Assembly (NCBI GenBank): GCA_020853885.1
Contig: JADYXZ010000005.1
Location: 1-64,000, forward strand
Length of the DNA: 64,000 nucleotides
Reading direction: 5' to 3'
DNA from: Bradyrhizobiaceae bacterium
Lineage (GTDB): Bacteria; Pseudomonadota; Alphaproteobacteria; Rhizobiales; Xanthobacteraceae
The stretch's first letter is position 1. The number at the start of each line of letters is the position of its first letter. This document shows, piece by piece, positions 17,157 to 27,666 of the stretch. The notes beneath the pieces are model-generated. The model did not search any database, was not told where the DNA came from, and was given only the letters and a program-made list of their open reading frames with translations. A program made the position numbers and the translations under genes.

Positions 17157-17417
17157 TCAACTGTGCCGGAGTTTCAACCCGATGATGAGCAGGATCAGCG
17201 CGAGCGTGACCGCATTCGCCGCGATGATCGGCCATTTTCCGAGCGCGATGCCGTAGGCCAGCCACAGCGCAATCCCCGCCGCGAACACGACGTTCGTCGG
17301 CAGCGAGATCGCCGCCGCGTCACGCAGGCGGATGATCCGGATCGCCTGCGGTAGCCAGCACAGCGTGGTCAGGACCGCGGCCAGACCGCCGACGGCTTCG
17401 ATGGCGAGCGGGGACAT
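17157..17417 (-). CDS. SemiSWEET sugar transporter
   Basis: 86 residues, the usual length. Three helices form one triple-helix bundle. Helix 1 carries TLCWLPQAIRIIR with the family PQ pair; helix 2 starts ISLPTNVVFAAGIALWLAYG. SemiSWEETs dimerise to form a pore for small sugars. MSPLAIEAVGG is the family-like start; upstream in-frame codons are not needed. Convergent with the monooxygenase gene, only 19 bases apart. Confidence 0.85.
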   Translation of the reverse strand: MSPLAIEAVGGLAAVLTTLCWLPQAIRIIRLRDAAAISLPTNVVFAAGIALWLAYGIALGKWPIIAANAVTLALILLIIGLKLRHS

Positions 17418-17520
17418 GGGAGGAGAATCGCTTTCCGGTGATGAATTCAGCCGAACAATGAATTGGACGGCGCGTTTCGCAAGTGCTGAAACGGCGCCGG
17501 ACAGAGGGAGAGCTCCGACC

Positions 17521-18216
17521 GTGACCGAGGAAACAAAGATCAACCTTCTGCTTTTCCCGAACGTGACCCAGCTCGACCTCACGGGTCCCTATGAGGTGCT
17601 GGTCCGCATGCCGGGTGCGAAAATCGAACTGGTCGGCCCGACGCTCGACCCGGTGAAGAGCGACCGCGGCCTGACGATCCTGCCGACGACGACCCGCGAA
17701 CGCGCGCCCGCCTGCGATCTCCTCGTCGTGCCGGGCGGCCCCGGCGCCGACGACGCGATCCTCGATCCGCAATGGGTCGCCTTCGTCCGCGAGCAGGCGA
17801 AGACGGCGCGCTGGATCTTCGGCATCTGCACCGGCTCGCTGCTGCTCGGCGCCGCCGGGCTCCTGCGCGGCCGCCGCTCGGGCGGGCACTGGCTCGCGCG
17901 CGATCTGCTGGCGCAGTTCGGCGCCACCGCCGTCGACGACCGCATGGTGGTGGACGGCAACATCTTCACGTCGGGCGGCGTCACCGCCGGCATCGACATG
18001 GCATTACGCGTCGTAGCCGAGATCGCCGGCGAGGAGACGGCCAAACGCATCCAGTTGCAGATTGAATACGATCCCGAGCCGCCCTTCCGTTCCGGCACGC
18101 TGTTCACCGCGTCCGCCGAAACCGTCGCCGCCCAGCGCGAGGCCGGCGCTGCCCGCCGCAAGATCCGCGAGGAAGCGGTCGCCAAGGCCGCCGCCGCGCT
18201 CAAAGCCGCGAGATAA
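17521..18216 (+). CDS. DJ-1/PfpI family protein, isonitrile hydratase-like
   Basis: 231 residues. [20 protein letters not shown] and [13 protein letters not shown] are DJ-1/PfpI motifs. The nucleophile elbow is [19 protein letters not shown] with Cys103. [14 protein letters not shown] follows. This arrangement resembles isonitrile hydratase (InhA) and the sensor domain of GlxA-type regulators, but no AraC domain follows, so an enzyme is more likely. GTG 17521 is chosen because AGGGAGAG stands nine bases before it. Confidence 0.8.
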   Translation: MTEETKINLLLFPNVTQLDLTGPYEVLVRMPGAKIELVGPTLDPVKSDRGLTILPTTTRERAPACDLLVVPGGPGADDAILDPQWVAFVREQAKTARWIFGICTGSLLLGAAGLLRGRRSGGHWLARDLLAQFGATAVDDRMVVDGNIFTSGGVTAGIDMALRVVAEIAGEETAKRIQLQIEYDPEPPFRSGTLFTASAETVAAQREAGAARRKIREEAVAKAAAALKAAR

Positions 18217-18260
18217 GCCGCGCCCTTTCCTCGCCCCCTTCTCCGCCCCATATTGCGGCG

Positions 18261-20723
<2,463 letters not shown>

Positions 20724-20941
20724 CGGCCGGATCACGCCGCGACGGAGATCGAGCCTTCGCGATTGTCGACCATGCCGGCACACGGATTGGGATACCGAAA
20801 CCGCCGGGTGACTCCGCAATCCAATACCGGCGGTCGAGTGTGGATGCCCGCACCGCTGCCGCAGAAAAGGCCAACTACGTCCGGATTGTGCCATAATTGA
20901 TTCGTGAAGCCGCGCAGCGCCAGCGCGAGGGGGCCAGCCGA

Positions 20942-21226
20942 ATGCATGGAAATGTCATTGTGCCGCTGCGTGTGCTCTTTGCTCTCACCGCGGCGGCGCT
21001 GACCGCTGCCTGCGTCAACAACCAGGACGTGACCGGCTCGACCGCCAACCGCACGGCCTTCGCGCAGACCATCCAGAGCCCGGTCCCCACCCGCGAGCTG
21101 AACCCGCCGCCCTCGGCCGTCGAGATCCGCGCCCAATGCTGGATGCACCACGACCGCATGACCGCCGACCTCGACACCAAGACCGCGCTCGTCAAGAAGT
21201 GCGTCGCCGACCGGACGGGCCTGTAA
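20942..21226 (+). CDS. small lipoprotein
   Basis: 94 residues. The N-terminus ends in the lipobox LTAAC at about residue 24, so the mature protein should be lipid-anchored through that Cys. The mature part has CVNNQDVTGSTANRT and CWMHHDRMTADLDTK. Function unknown. Confidence 0.65.
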   Translation: MHGNVIVPLRVLFALTAAALTAACVNNQDVTGSTANRTAFAQTIQSPVPTRELNPPPSAVEIRAQCWMHHDRMTADLDTKTALVKKCVADRTGL

Positions 21227-21358
21227 TCGTCTGCCGTTTCAACGGCTTCCCACAATCGCCCTGAATAGCTCCGGAATTTGCCGCCAAGCGGCCAAATCCG
21301 CATGGCGCTATTCCCGCTGCGGCACCAGGCACCGACTCGCCTCAGAACGGGAGACGAC

Positions 21359-21751
21359 ATGATGAACGCCATCAATGCCGAACGGCCGGAGAGCATTGCG
21401 GAAGCGACGCAGGCAGCCGCGGATTTCGAGGGAGAGCTTCGCGAGATCATCCGCGGGCGCGACGTCACGTTCCTGCGCGCGCCCATGGCGAAGCCGATGG
21501 GCGACGCGAACAATCTCAATTCGCTCATTCAGCGCGTGGCCGGCACTTCGACCGCCGAGATCGACAATCTCATCCGCGAGCTGCAGGAGATGCGCGACTT
21601 CCTGCAGCGGGAAGGCGAGCGCGTGCAGCGCGAGATCGCCGGCTATGCGCGCGTGAGCCAGGACGCCCGCGCGCAGATGGAAAGCGTCGGCGAGCGCATT
21701 GCCGAATGGCGTTCCGCAATGCAGGCCGCAAGCGCCCTCACCCACGACTGA
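21359..21751 (+). CDS. coiled-coil protein of unknown function
   Basis: 130 residues, hydrophilic and helical. The middle IDNLIRELQEMRDFLQREGE and the C-terminal half show heptad character. No signal peptide or membrane segment. GGGAG stands six bases before the first of two adjacent ATGs. The same direction as its neighbours; role unknown. Confidence 0.6.
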   Translation: MMNAINAERPESIAEATQAAADFEGELREIIRGRDVTFLRAPMAKPMGDANNLNSLIQRVAGTSTAEIDNLIRELQEMRDFLQREGERVQREIAGYARVSQDARAQMESVGERIAEWRSAMQAASALTHD

Positions 21752-21808
21752 AACGGCAGCAACGACCCTCTCCTCGCCAGCACGGTGGGGAGAGGGTAAA
21801 AGCGTCGC

Positions 21809-22267
21809 ATGCCCCGCGTCGTCGGCATCGACCACCTGGTCCTGAGCGTCAGCGATTTCGACCGCTCGCGCGAATTTTACGACAAGCTGCTGAAATTCCT
21901 CGGCTTCAGGATCCTCGACGAATACGCCGACTATATCGGCTGGACCAACGGCAGGACGCGGCTCTGGATCGCGCGCGCCGACGCCGAGGGCCGCCGCCGC
22001 AAGCACCGCAAGGGCGACGTCGGCTTCCATCATTATGCGTTCGAGCTGCGCAGCCGCCGCGACGTGGACGCGCTGCAGACCTTTCTCAAGCAGAACGAAA
22101 TCGAGGTCGTCGACCCGGCCGCCGAGCGCTATCCCGACTATTACGCCGTCTATTTCCTCGATCCCGACGGCATGAAGCTCGAAGGGATGAAATACGGCCC
22201 CGTGCCGCGGCGGCGGAAATCGGCGCCGCGCAGGAAGCCGTCGCGCAAGCGGCGGAAATCGGGCTAA
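21809..22267 (+). CDS. VOC-superfamily (glyoxalase/bleomycin-resistance-like) protein
   Basis: 152 residues. One VOC module pair: IDHLVLSVSDFDRSREFYDK at the N-terminus (first metal His), VGFHHYAFELRSR (second His), YYAVYFLDPDGMKLEGM (C-terminal Glu). The last 20 residues are strongly basic. Members bind a metal and act on or sequester small molecules; the substrate is unknown. Confidence 0.8.
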   Translation: MPRVVGIDHLVLSVSDFDRSREFYDKLLKFLGFRILDEYADYIGWTNGRTRLWIARADAEGRRRKHRKGDVGFHHYAFELRSRRDVDALQTFLKQNEIEVVDPAAERYPDYYAVYFLDPDGMKLEGMKYGPVPRRRKSAPRRKPSRKRRKSG

Positions 22268-22305
22268 CCTCCCGCCGGTTCGCGGCTGGGGGAGCAATCG
22301 GGCAC

Positions 22306-23055
22306 ATGCCGCTTTTCATCGAAGCGTTGCTGTGGGGCCTTTTATCGGGCTCCGCGCTCCTGATCGGCGCGGCCCTCGCCTATTGGCCGGCGATCACCAC
22401 GCGGACCATCGCGACCGCAATGGCGTTCGGCTCCGGCGCGCTCGTCTCCGCCCTCGCCTTCGACCTGATGGACGACGCATTCTCCCTTGCCGGTTTCGTG
22501 CCGGTTGCCGTGGGCTTCTTGCTCGGCGCTTTGTTGTTCACGTTCGCGAACATCCTCATCACCCGCCGCGGCGGACGCCATCGCAAACGCTCCGGCCGCC
22601 AGCAGCAGAAAGCACACGAGGGCGCCGGCCTCGCCATCGCTGCCGGCGCGCTCCTCGACGGCATCCCGGAATCCGTCGTGATCGGCGTCAGCTTCTATCT
22701 GGGCAAGGGCGTCGCCCTCACCGCGGTGATCGCGATCTTCCTGTCCAATCTGCCCGAGGCGCTCGCGAGCGCGAGCGGCATGCGCAAGGCCGGCCGCACG
22801 CCGGCCTACGTGTTCGGCGTCTGGGGCGGGATCGCGCTCGCTTCCGGCCTCGCCGCCATGCTCGGCAACATCGCGTTCGCCGGCGCCGATCCCGCCTTCG
22901 TGGCCGCCGCGAGCGCGGTTGCGGCCGGCGCCATTCTCGCCATGCTCGCTGACACCATGATCCCCGAGGCGTTCGAGACCGTGCACGAGTACACCGGCCT
23001 GATCACGGTGCTCGGCTTCCTCGCCGCCTTCTGGCTGAGCAAGGTTGCGGGCTGA
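22306..23055 (+). CDS. ZIP family divalent metal transporter
   Basis: 249 residues with about eight helices. The signature region is in helix 4, EGAGLAIAAGALLDGIPESV, and helix 5, IFLSNLPEALASASGM; these carry the polar metal-site residues. A short Arg/Lys/Gln-rich cytoplasmic loop (about residues 85-105) follows helix 3. Zinc or iron uptake is likely for the family. ATG 22306 is preferred, just before helix 1. Confidence 0.82.
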   Translation: MPLFIEALLWGLLSGSALLIGAALAYWPAITTRTIATAMAFGSGALVSALAFDLMDDAFSLAGFVPVAVGFLLGALLFTFANILITRRGGRHRKRSGRQQQKAHEGAGLAIAAGALLDGIPESVVIGVSFYLGKGVALTAVIAIFLSNLPEALASASGMRKAGRTPAYVFGVWGGIALASGLAAMLGNIAFAGADPAFVAAASAVAAGAILAMLADTMIPEAFETVHEYTGLITVLGFLAAFWLSKVAG

Positions 23056-23222
23056 TCCGCTCGATTGCGCGGAAGGCGCCGCATTCCCGCCGGATTTCCG
23101 CGTTGCGCTTGGCGCTGCGACGTTCGCTGCCGTCCCGGCGGCGGATTCCCCCGCCGGCAACGAACACGCAATCGGGCGGGGCATTGTCAAGCGAACCGAC
23201 TGAACGACACGGGGAGGTGCAG

Positions 23223-23462
23223 ATGAGAAAAATCCTGATCGCCGTCACCGCCGCTGCCGCGCTCGCCGCCGGCACAACGGGCACGACGCAACCGGCGAAG
23301 GCGGATATTTCCGCTTGGTGGCTGCTGCCGGCGTTCGTTGCCGGAACCTGGGTCGGCCATGCCCACGCGCACCGGCATCCATTTCCGTTTTGGGGCCCGC
23401 ACTGCTGGTACGAGAAGCGCAAGTACAGGGGCCGCTATCGAACCGTGCGCGTGTGTTCCTGA
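23223..23462 (+). CDS. small secreted protein, ISAWW paralogue 1
   Basis: 79 residues. MRKILIAVTAAAALAAGTTG signal peptide, cleavage after TQPAKA, then DISAWWLLPAFVAGTWVGHA, a His-rich stretch and two Cys. The block QPAKADxISAWWLLPAF is shared with the genes at 23675 and 24242, so the three are tandem paralogues. GGAGGTG precedes the ATG. Function unknown. Confidence 0.6.
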   Translation: MRKILIAVTAAAALAAGTTGTTQPAKADISAWWLLPAFVAGTWVGHAHAHRHPFPFWGPHCWYEKRKYRGRYRTVRVCS

Positions 23463-23486
23463 GATCGACGCAGCGAACTCGACCGG

Positions 23487-23518
23487 AGCCGCCGCCCCCG
23501 GGGCGGCGGTTCTTTTCT
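23487..23518 (+). terminator. rho-independent terminator
   Basis: CCGCCGCCCC (23489-23498) and GGGGCGGCGG (23500-23509), followed by TTCTTTTCT. Confidence 0.75.
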
Positions 23519-23674
23519 GTGCCCTCAAAACCCCTCTGCAGCTTCGAGTCGATTCGAGTCGAAATCGACTTGTGCATTTAATTGCGGGGAAACATCCGGC
23601 GGTTCTGATGCATCCCGGCGGCCGCACCCGCGCCCGCCGATCCAATGCGATTGCCGAACGAACGGAGGTGCATC

Positions 23675-23953
23675 ATGCGAAAAGCATTCATCGCAGTGGC
23701 AGCGGCAGCAGTTCTCGCCGCCGGCACGCTGGTTTCGCCGCAACCCGCGAAGGCGGATCCGATCTCTGCCTGGTGGCTGGTTCCCGCCGTGCTCGGCGGT
23801 CTGTGGCTCGGCGGAGCGGTGGCGGCCGGACCCGCCTATGGCTCGACCTACGGGGCCTATGGCTACTACGCGCGCCCGGCCGGGTTCGCGAACTGCTGGC
23901 AGGAGCGCCGCCGCATACACGGTGCCTGGCGCACCGTGCAGGTCTGCTACTGA
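23675..23953 (+). CDS. small secreted protein, ISAWW paralogue 2
   Basis: 92 residues. MRKAFIAVAAAAVLAAGTLV signal peptide, cleavage after QPAKA, then DPISAWWLVPAVLGGLWLGG. A Gly/Tyr-rich segment and the tail RIHGAWRTVQVCY follow; the tail resembles RYRTVRVCS of paralogue 1. GGAGGTG is repeated before the ATG as in its neighbours, which points to duplication of whole units. Function unknown. Confidence 0.62.
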   Translation: MRKAFIAVAAAAVLAAGTLVSPQPAKADPISAWWLVPAVLGGLWLGGAVAAGPAYGSTYGAYGYYARPAGFANCWQERRRIHGAWRTVQVCY

Positions 23954-23991
23954 TCGGCACCTTCGAACTGCGCGTGTGAGCCGCCGCCCTA

Positions 23992-24050
23992 GGGTGCGAT
24001 CGCTTCAGGTGGAAGCGTTCTCGCTTCCACCTGAAGCGTGAATCGCACCC
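23992..24050. repeat. long hairpin, first of a tandem pair
   Basis: GGGTGCGAT (23992-24000) and CGCTTCAGGTGGAAGCG (24001-24017) pair with CGCTTCCACCTGAAGCG (24022-24038) and ATCGCACCC (24042-24050). That is about 26 paired bases with a 4-base loop and a 3-base bulge. Confidence 0.85.
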
Positions 24051-24063
24051 AAATCTATTAAAT

Positions 24064-24125
24064 GGGGTCGGATTCACGACTTGGATGGAAACGCAACGCG
24101 ATTCCATCCAAATCGATCCGACCCC
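24064..24125. repeat. long hairpin, second of a tandem pair
   Basis: Outer arms GGGGTCGGAT (24064-24073) and ATCCGACCCC (24116-24125). Inner arms TTGGATGGAA (24081-24090) and TTCCATCCAA (24102-24111). Same architecture as the hairpin 14 bases upstream, with different sequence. Confidence 0.85.
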
Positions 24126-24241
24126 TGGGCGGCGGCTTTCGCTTTCCGCCGCAGGATTGCCCAAGTTCCCGCCGGAACGAATTTCTCTTTGCAGGATTGG
24201 CCTTGCGTCCCCCGCACGAGACGTAATGAAGGAGGTGCTTC

Positions 24242-24523
24242 ATGAAGAAGGTTATCGTCGGGATGGCCGCCGCGGCGGCCCTGGTCGCAAGCACGCTTGC
24301 GCCGCAGCCCGTGAAGGCCGATCCGATTTCCGCCTGGTGGTTGCTGCCGGCGTTTCTCGGCGGGCTTGTGGTCGCGGGTACGTGGCACCACAACCCGGCC
24401 TACGCGGCGCCGCGCGGCGCCTACTATGAATACCCGGCATATGGACCGGCGCCTCGCGGCGCCTACTATGCCGAGCCGCGCGGGCAGGTCTATGCACGCG
24501 GGACCGTGCGCTCGCGGTACTGA
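24242..24523 (+). CDS. small secreted protein, ISAWW paralogue 3
   Basis: 93 residues. MKKVIVGMAAAAALVASTLA signal peptide, cleavage after QPVKA, then DPISAWWLLPAFLGGLVVAG. The rest is Tyr/Arg/Pro-rich with two copies of APRGAYY and ends RGTVRSRY. GGAGGTG precedes the ATG. Third of three tandem paralogues; two long hairpins separate it from paralogue 2. Confidence 0.62.
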   Translation: MKKVIVGMAAAAALVASTLAPQPVKADPISAWWLLPAFLGGLVVAGTWHHNPAYAAPRGAYYEYPAYGPAPRGAYYAEPRGQVYARGTVRSRY

Positions 24524-24723
24524 GCCGACTTCTCAACCGCGACACATGCGAGGAACTCCTCGGGCCGGCACCGCCGTCCCGGGGATTTCTGTTGACTTGC
24601 TGCGCGAGGGAACCCGCAAAGTTCCATCTCTACAGAAAACGCGGCTTGCAACGAGCAAACCGTTGTGCGACCGCTCGCGCCAGCCCTACACTTCGGCTTC
24701 GATTCCGGGGCTTGGGGCCGAGA

Positions 24724-25089
24724 ATGTTCGTTCACGCATTGGCGGGGCTGTCGCTCGTCGTACTCGCATCGGTCAATCCCGGCGTCATCGCGCCGGACGC
24801 CGCCGGCATGGCCGTACAAATGACGAAGCAGGAGAAGCGCGCGAACGTGCAGCCGTTCGTGCAGTCCGCCACCGACTGCGTCGTGCACGCCGTGGCAAAC
24901 GATCCGCGGCTCGGCCGGATGGAGATGAGCGAATTGATCGTGGAGTCGTTCGAACGCTGCGTGGAGCCGGTGCGCGCGCTGATCGACGCACACGACCGGT
25001 ATTACGGCGCGGGCACCGGGGAGCAATTCTTCATGGGCCCTTATCTCGACGCCCTGCCCGCCACCGTCAGCGCCGCCGTCCGGAAATAG
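24724..25089 (+). CDS. secreted/periplasmic protein of unknown function
   Basis: 121 residues starting MFVHALAGLSLVVLASVNPG, a signal-peptide-like segment. The mature part is helical and hydrophilic (ATDCVVHAVANDPRLGRMEM, LIVESFERCVEPVRALIDAH) with two Cys about 30 residues apart and a FFMGPYLDALP end. No family recognised. Confidence 0.6.
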   Translation: MFVHALAGLSLVVLASVNPGVIAPDAAGMAVQMTKQEKRANVQPFVQSATDCVVHAVANDPRLGRMEMSELIVESFERCVEPVRALIDAHDRYYGAGTGEQFFMGPYLDALPATVSAAVRK

Positions 25090-25174
25090 CGGGGCCGGAA
25101 ATCCATCCATGCGCGGAACATCCGCGCACCGCGGCCGTTAGCGCAGGTATGCTCAATCTATTCCGCGCTTCGCC

Positions 25175-25783
25175 ATGCCGCTGAAAGCAGTTGCCTTCAA
25201 CTGCACCTTGAAACATTCGCCCTCCCCGTCCTCGACGGAGCGCATCCTGCGCGAGTTTCTGGCGGCGCTCGGGGAATACGACACCGAGGGCGATATCGTC
25301 CGCGCGGTGGATCACGAGATCAAGCCCGGCGTCAGCGCCGACGAGGGCGACGGCGACGCATGGCCCGCGCTGCGCGAGCGCGTGCTCGCCGCGGACATCG
25401 TCATTCTCGGATCGCCGATCTGGCTCGGCCAACCGTCGAGCGTCGCCAGGCGCGTGCTCGAACGCATGGACGCGTTTCTCGGCGAAAAGGACGAGCGCGG
25501 CCGCATGCCGAGCTACGGCAAGGTCGCGGTCGCTGCGGTCGTCGGCAACGAGGACGGCGCGCATCACGTCGCCGCCGAGTTTCAGCAGGCGCTCACCGAG
25601 GTCGGCTTCACCATTCCGGCCGGCGGCGTGACCTACTGGGTCGGCGAAGCCATGGGCGGGATCGACTACAAGGACCTGAACGAGCCGCCGAAAGTCGTCG
25701 CCGAGTGGACCAAGATGCTCGCGTCGAACACCGCCCATCTCGCAAGCTTGCTGAAGCGCGACGGCTATCCCGGCCGCGGCTGA
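25175..25783 (+). CDS. flavodoxin-fold NAD(P)H-dependent FMN reductase-like protein
   Basis: 202 residues. The start LKAVAFNCTLKHSPSPSSTE is the phosphate-binding loop of the NADPH-dependent FMN reductase family. ADIVILGSPIWLGQPSSVAR is the second flavin loop, and KVAVAAVVGNEDGAHHVAAE lies in the core. Members reduce quinones, azo-compounds or flavins. Could supply reduced flavin to the luciferase-like enzyme, but the distance (8 kb) gives no support. Confidence 0.8.
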   Translation: MPLKAVAFNCTLKHSPSPSSTERILREFLAALGEYDTEGDIVRAVDHEIKPGVSADEGDGDAWPALRERVLAADIVILGSPIWLGQPSSVARRVLERMDAFLGEKDERGRMPSYGKVAVAAVVGNEDGAHHVAAEFQQALTEVGFTIPAGGVTYWVGEAMGGIDYKDLNEPPKVVAEWTKMLASNTAHLASLLKRDGYPGRG

Positions 25784-25786
25784 CCG

Positions 25787-26461
25787 CTACCTCACGGGAA
25801 AATCGAAATAGGTCTCCGGAAACGGCTCGTTCCGCAGCGTGAAGTGCCACCATTCCTTGTCGTAGGGGCGGAAGCCGCGCAGCCGCATGGCGGCGGCGAG
25901 CAGCATGCGGTTTCCCCGCGCCTCGGCGGAGACGCTGCGGTCCGACGGCCACGACCGCACACCGAAGAAATCGAACGGCGAGCCCATGTCGAGCTCTTCG
26001 CCGTCAGCGAGCCGCACGAGCGTAAGATCGATGGTCGATCCGCGCGAATGGCCGGAGCGCGCCGCGATATAACCGTCACGGAACAGATTCCGCTTGTCGA
26101 CTTCCGGATAGAATGCCTGCTTGGTTTTCTGGTCCGCGACATCGCGCGCCCATCGGACGAAATGCGCGACCGCCCGTGCCGGCCTGTAGCAATCGAACGC
26201 CTTCAGTCCGAGGCCGACCAGCGCGAGATCGCGCTGCACGGCGGCGAGCGCCTGCGCCGCCTCGCGCGTCAGCAGGCAGACCGGCGCTTCATAACCGTCG
26301 ATGCGGCGGCCGACAAAATTGTTGCCGCCGAAATAGCGCATCTCGAGCTTGAGGCCGGTCGCAGTTTCGCTCGCGTCGACGAATGCCGGACGCCGCGGCT
26401 GCGCGTCCGCCGCAAGCGTCGTCCATGCGAGAATGGCGAAGCCGGCGAATAGCCGCCGCAC
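25787..26461 (-). CDS. D-alanyl-D-alanine dipeptidase (M15D, VanX/DdpX-like), secreted
   Basis: 224 residues with a signal peptide ending near LAADAQP. The zinc peptidase motifs are SGHSRGSTIDLTLV (His and Asp ligands) and DKEWWHFTL (catalytic Glu and third His). FDCYRPARAVAHF carries the conserved Arg. VanX-type enzymes split D-Ala-D-Ala; periplasmic members recycle cell-wall peptides. It follows the membrane protein gene by 9 bases, so an operon is likely. Only 3 bases separate its 3' end from the convergent reductase. Confidence 0.85.
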   Translation of the reverse strand: MRRLFAGFAILAWTTLAADAQPRRPAFVDASETATGLKLEMRYFGGNNFVGRRIDGYEAPVCLLTREAAQALAAVQRDLALVGLGLKAFDCYRPARAVAHFVRWARDVADQKTKQAFYPEVDKRNLFRDGYIAARSGHSRGSTIDLTLVRLADGEELDMGSPFDFFGVRSWPSDRSVSAEARGNRMLLAAAMRLRGFRPYDKEWWHFTLRNEPFPETYFDFPVR

Positions 26462-26470
26462 GGCGCCCGC

Positions 26471-27043
26471 TCAGCGCGCGGCAAGCCGCCCGTGCGAGAG
26501 GAAACGCACGCCGATCGCGAACACGGCGACTCCCGCCGCCGCATAAAGGAGCGTCGTCACGAGATACATCGGGAAATAGCCGCTCACCCGCGACGCATAT
26601 TCCGCAGCGCCCAGGCTCTCGTCGTAGCCGGCGCCGAAGTAATAGCCGACGTTCGACAGCACGAAGAATACGGCAACGCCGAGCGCGGCAAGCACGACGA
26701 GCTTGCCCCCCGTCGCCACGTCGAGGCGCTCGCTCGCGCGGCCGAGCCGCCCGGCGTACCAGAGCGCCAGATAGCCGACGAACAACAGCCAGTAGCCGAG
26801 CGTCATGCAGGCGGCGGCAACGCCGACGATGCCGATCGCCACCGCATCCAGCACGACGGCCTCCACCGCCAGCACCGCGAACCAGAGCGGGCCCGCCAGC
26901 AGCAGCCCGGCGAGAAAGAACACCGCCGTCGACGCATCCGGCGCAACCGTGCCGATGCCGAAATGATGGATTCGCGTCGCGGCCATCAGCACGGCCAGCA
27001 GAATTGCGACAATCCGTTCCGAACGGGCGTCGAGGGCGAACAT
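26471..27043 (-). CDS. multi-pass membrane protein, ECF-S-component/DUF6580-like
   Basis: 190 residues, about five helices. IVAILLAVLMAATRIHHFGI at the start, GYWLLFVGYLALWYAGRLGR in the middle, FFVLSNVGYYFGAGY and SGYFPMYLVTTLLYAAAG towards the end. FFVLSN followed by a Pro-containing helix resembles DUF6580 and ECF substrate-binding subunits. No ATPase or EcfT gene is adjacent. Substrate unknown. Forms an operon with the VanX-like gene. Confidence 0.55.
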   Translation of the reverse strand: MFALDARSERIVAILLAVLMAATRIHHFGIGTVAPDASTAVFFLAGLLLAGPLWFAVLAVEAVVLDAVAIGIVGVAAACMTLGYWLLFVGYLALWYAGRLGRASERLDVATGGKLVVLAALGVAVFFVLSNVGYYFGAGYDESLGAAEYASRVSGYFPMYLVTTLLYAAAGVAVFAIGVRFLSHGRLAAR

Positions 27044-27213
27044 GCAGAAGCTCCGGTTGCAGGGGCCGCCAACCTAGAAAAGCCCGCCGCCCGCCGCAAG
27101 GGCCGGCTTGTAGCCCCGCCGCAACAAATCCGGGCTTTCCGCAGCCGAATCCGCTCCCGCGCTTGACCGGCGTCCGCCGCGGTTTCATCGTCCGCGCAGC
27201 ACGGGAGAATCCC

Positions 27214-27666
27214 ATGAGGATCAAGCGGACGATCGGCCTTGCCTGCGGCATCCTGGCGGCGGCCTTCGCCACCGCACTGGCCGCCCCGGCGCAAGCCGGC
27301 CCGATCGAGCGTCTGTTCACCCGCGACACCAGCTACGTGCCGCTCTGCGACAGCGACTGGGCGCTGGCGACCATTTCCTGGCGTTTCGCCTACAAGGAGG
27401 CGCGCTTCTGGGCCTCGTCCGATTCCATCACCCGGTTCGGCGAAGTGCGCGAGATCGCCTACCGGCCGTGGGGACCGGAATACACGCCGCGCCGCTATTG
27501 CCAGGTGAAGGTCCGCGTCGCCGACCTGCCGCGCGACACCACCGTCTATTACTCGATCATCGAGAAAGGCGGCTTCGCCGGTGTGGGCTGGGGCGTCGAA
27601 TGGTGCGTCGTCGGCTGGGACCGCAACCTCGCCTACGCGCCGAACTGCCGGGCGGCGCGGCCATGA
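27214..27666 (+). CDS. secreted protein, translationally coupled to RNase T2
   Basis: 150 residues. Signal peptide with cleavage expected after PAQA. The mature domain is Trp/Tyr-rich with four Cys: VPLCDSDWALATISWRF, TPRRYCQVKVRV, WGVEWCVVGWDR and YAPNCRAARP, so two disulfides are likely. GGGAG precedes the ATG. Its stop overlaps the ATG of the RNase gene (ATGA), which implies coupled translation and a shared compartment. A partner or inhibitor role is possible but unproven. Confidence 0.7.
   Translation: MRIKRTIGLACGILAAAFATALAAPAQAGPIERLFTRDTSYVPLCDSDWALATISWRFAYKEARFWASSDSITRFGEVREIAYRPWGPEYTPRRYCQVKVRVADLPRDTTVYYSIIEKGGFAGVGWGVEWCVVGWDRNLAYAPNCRAARP

Noticed and set aside
23992-24125. 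CRISPR array
   Set aside because: There are two different hairpins, not repeated identical units with spacers; no cas genes nearby.
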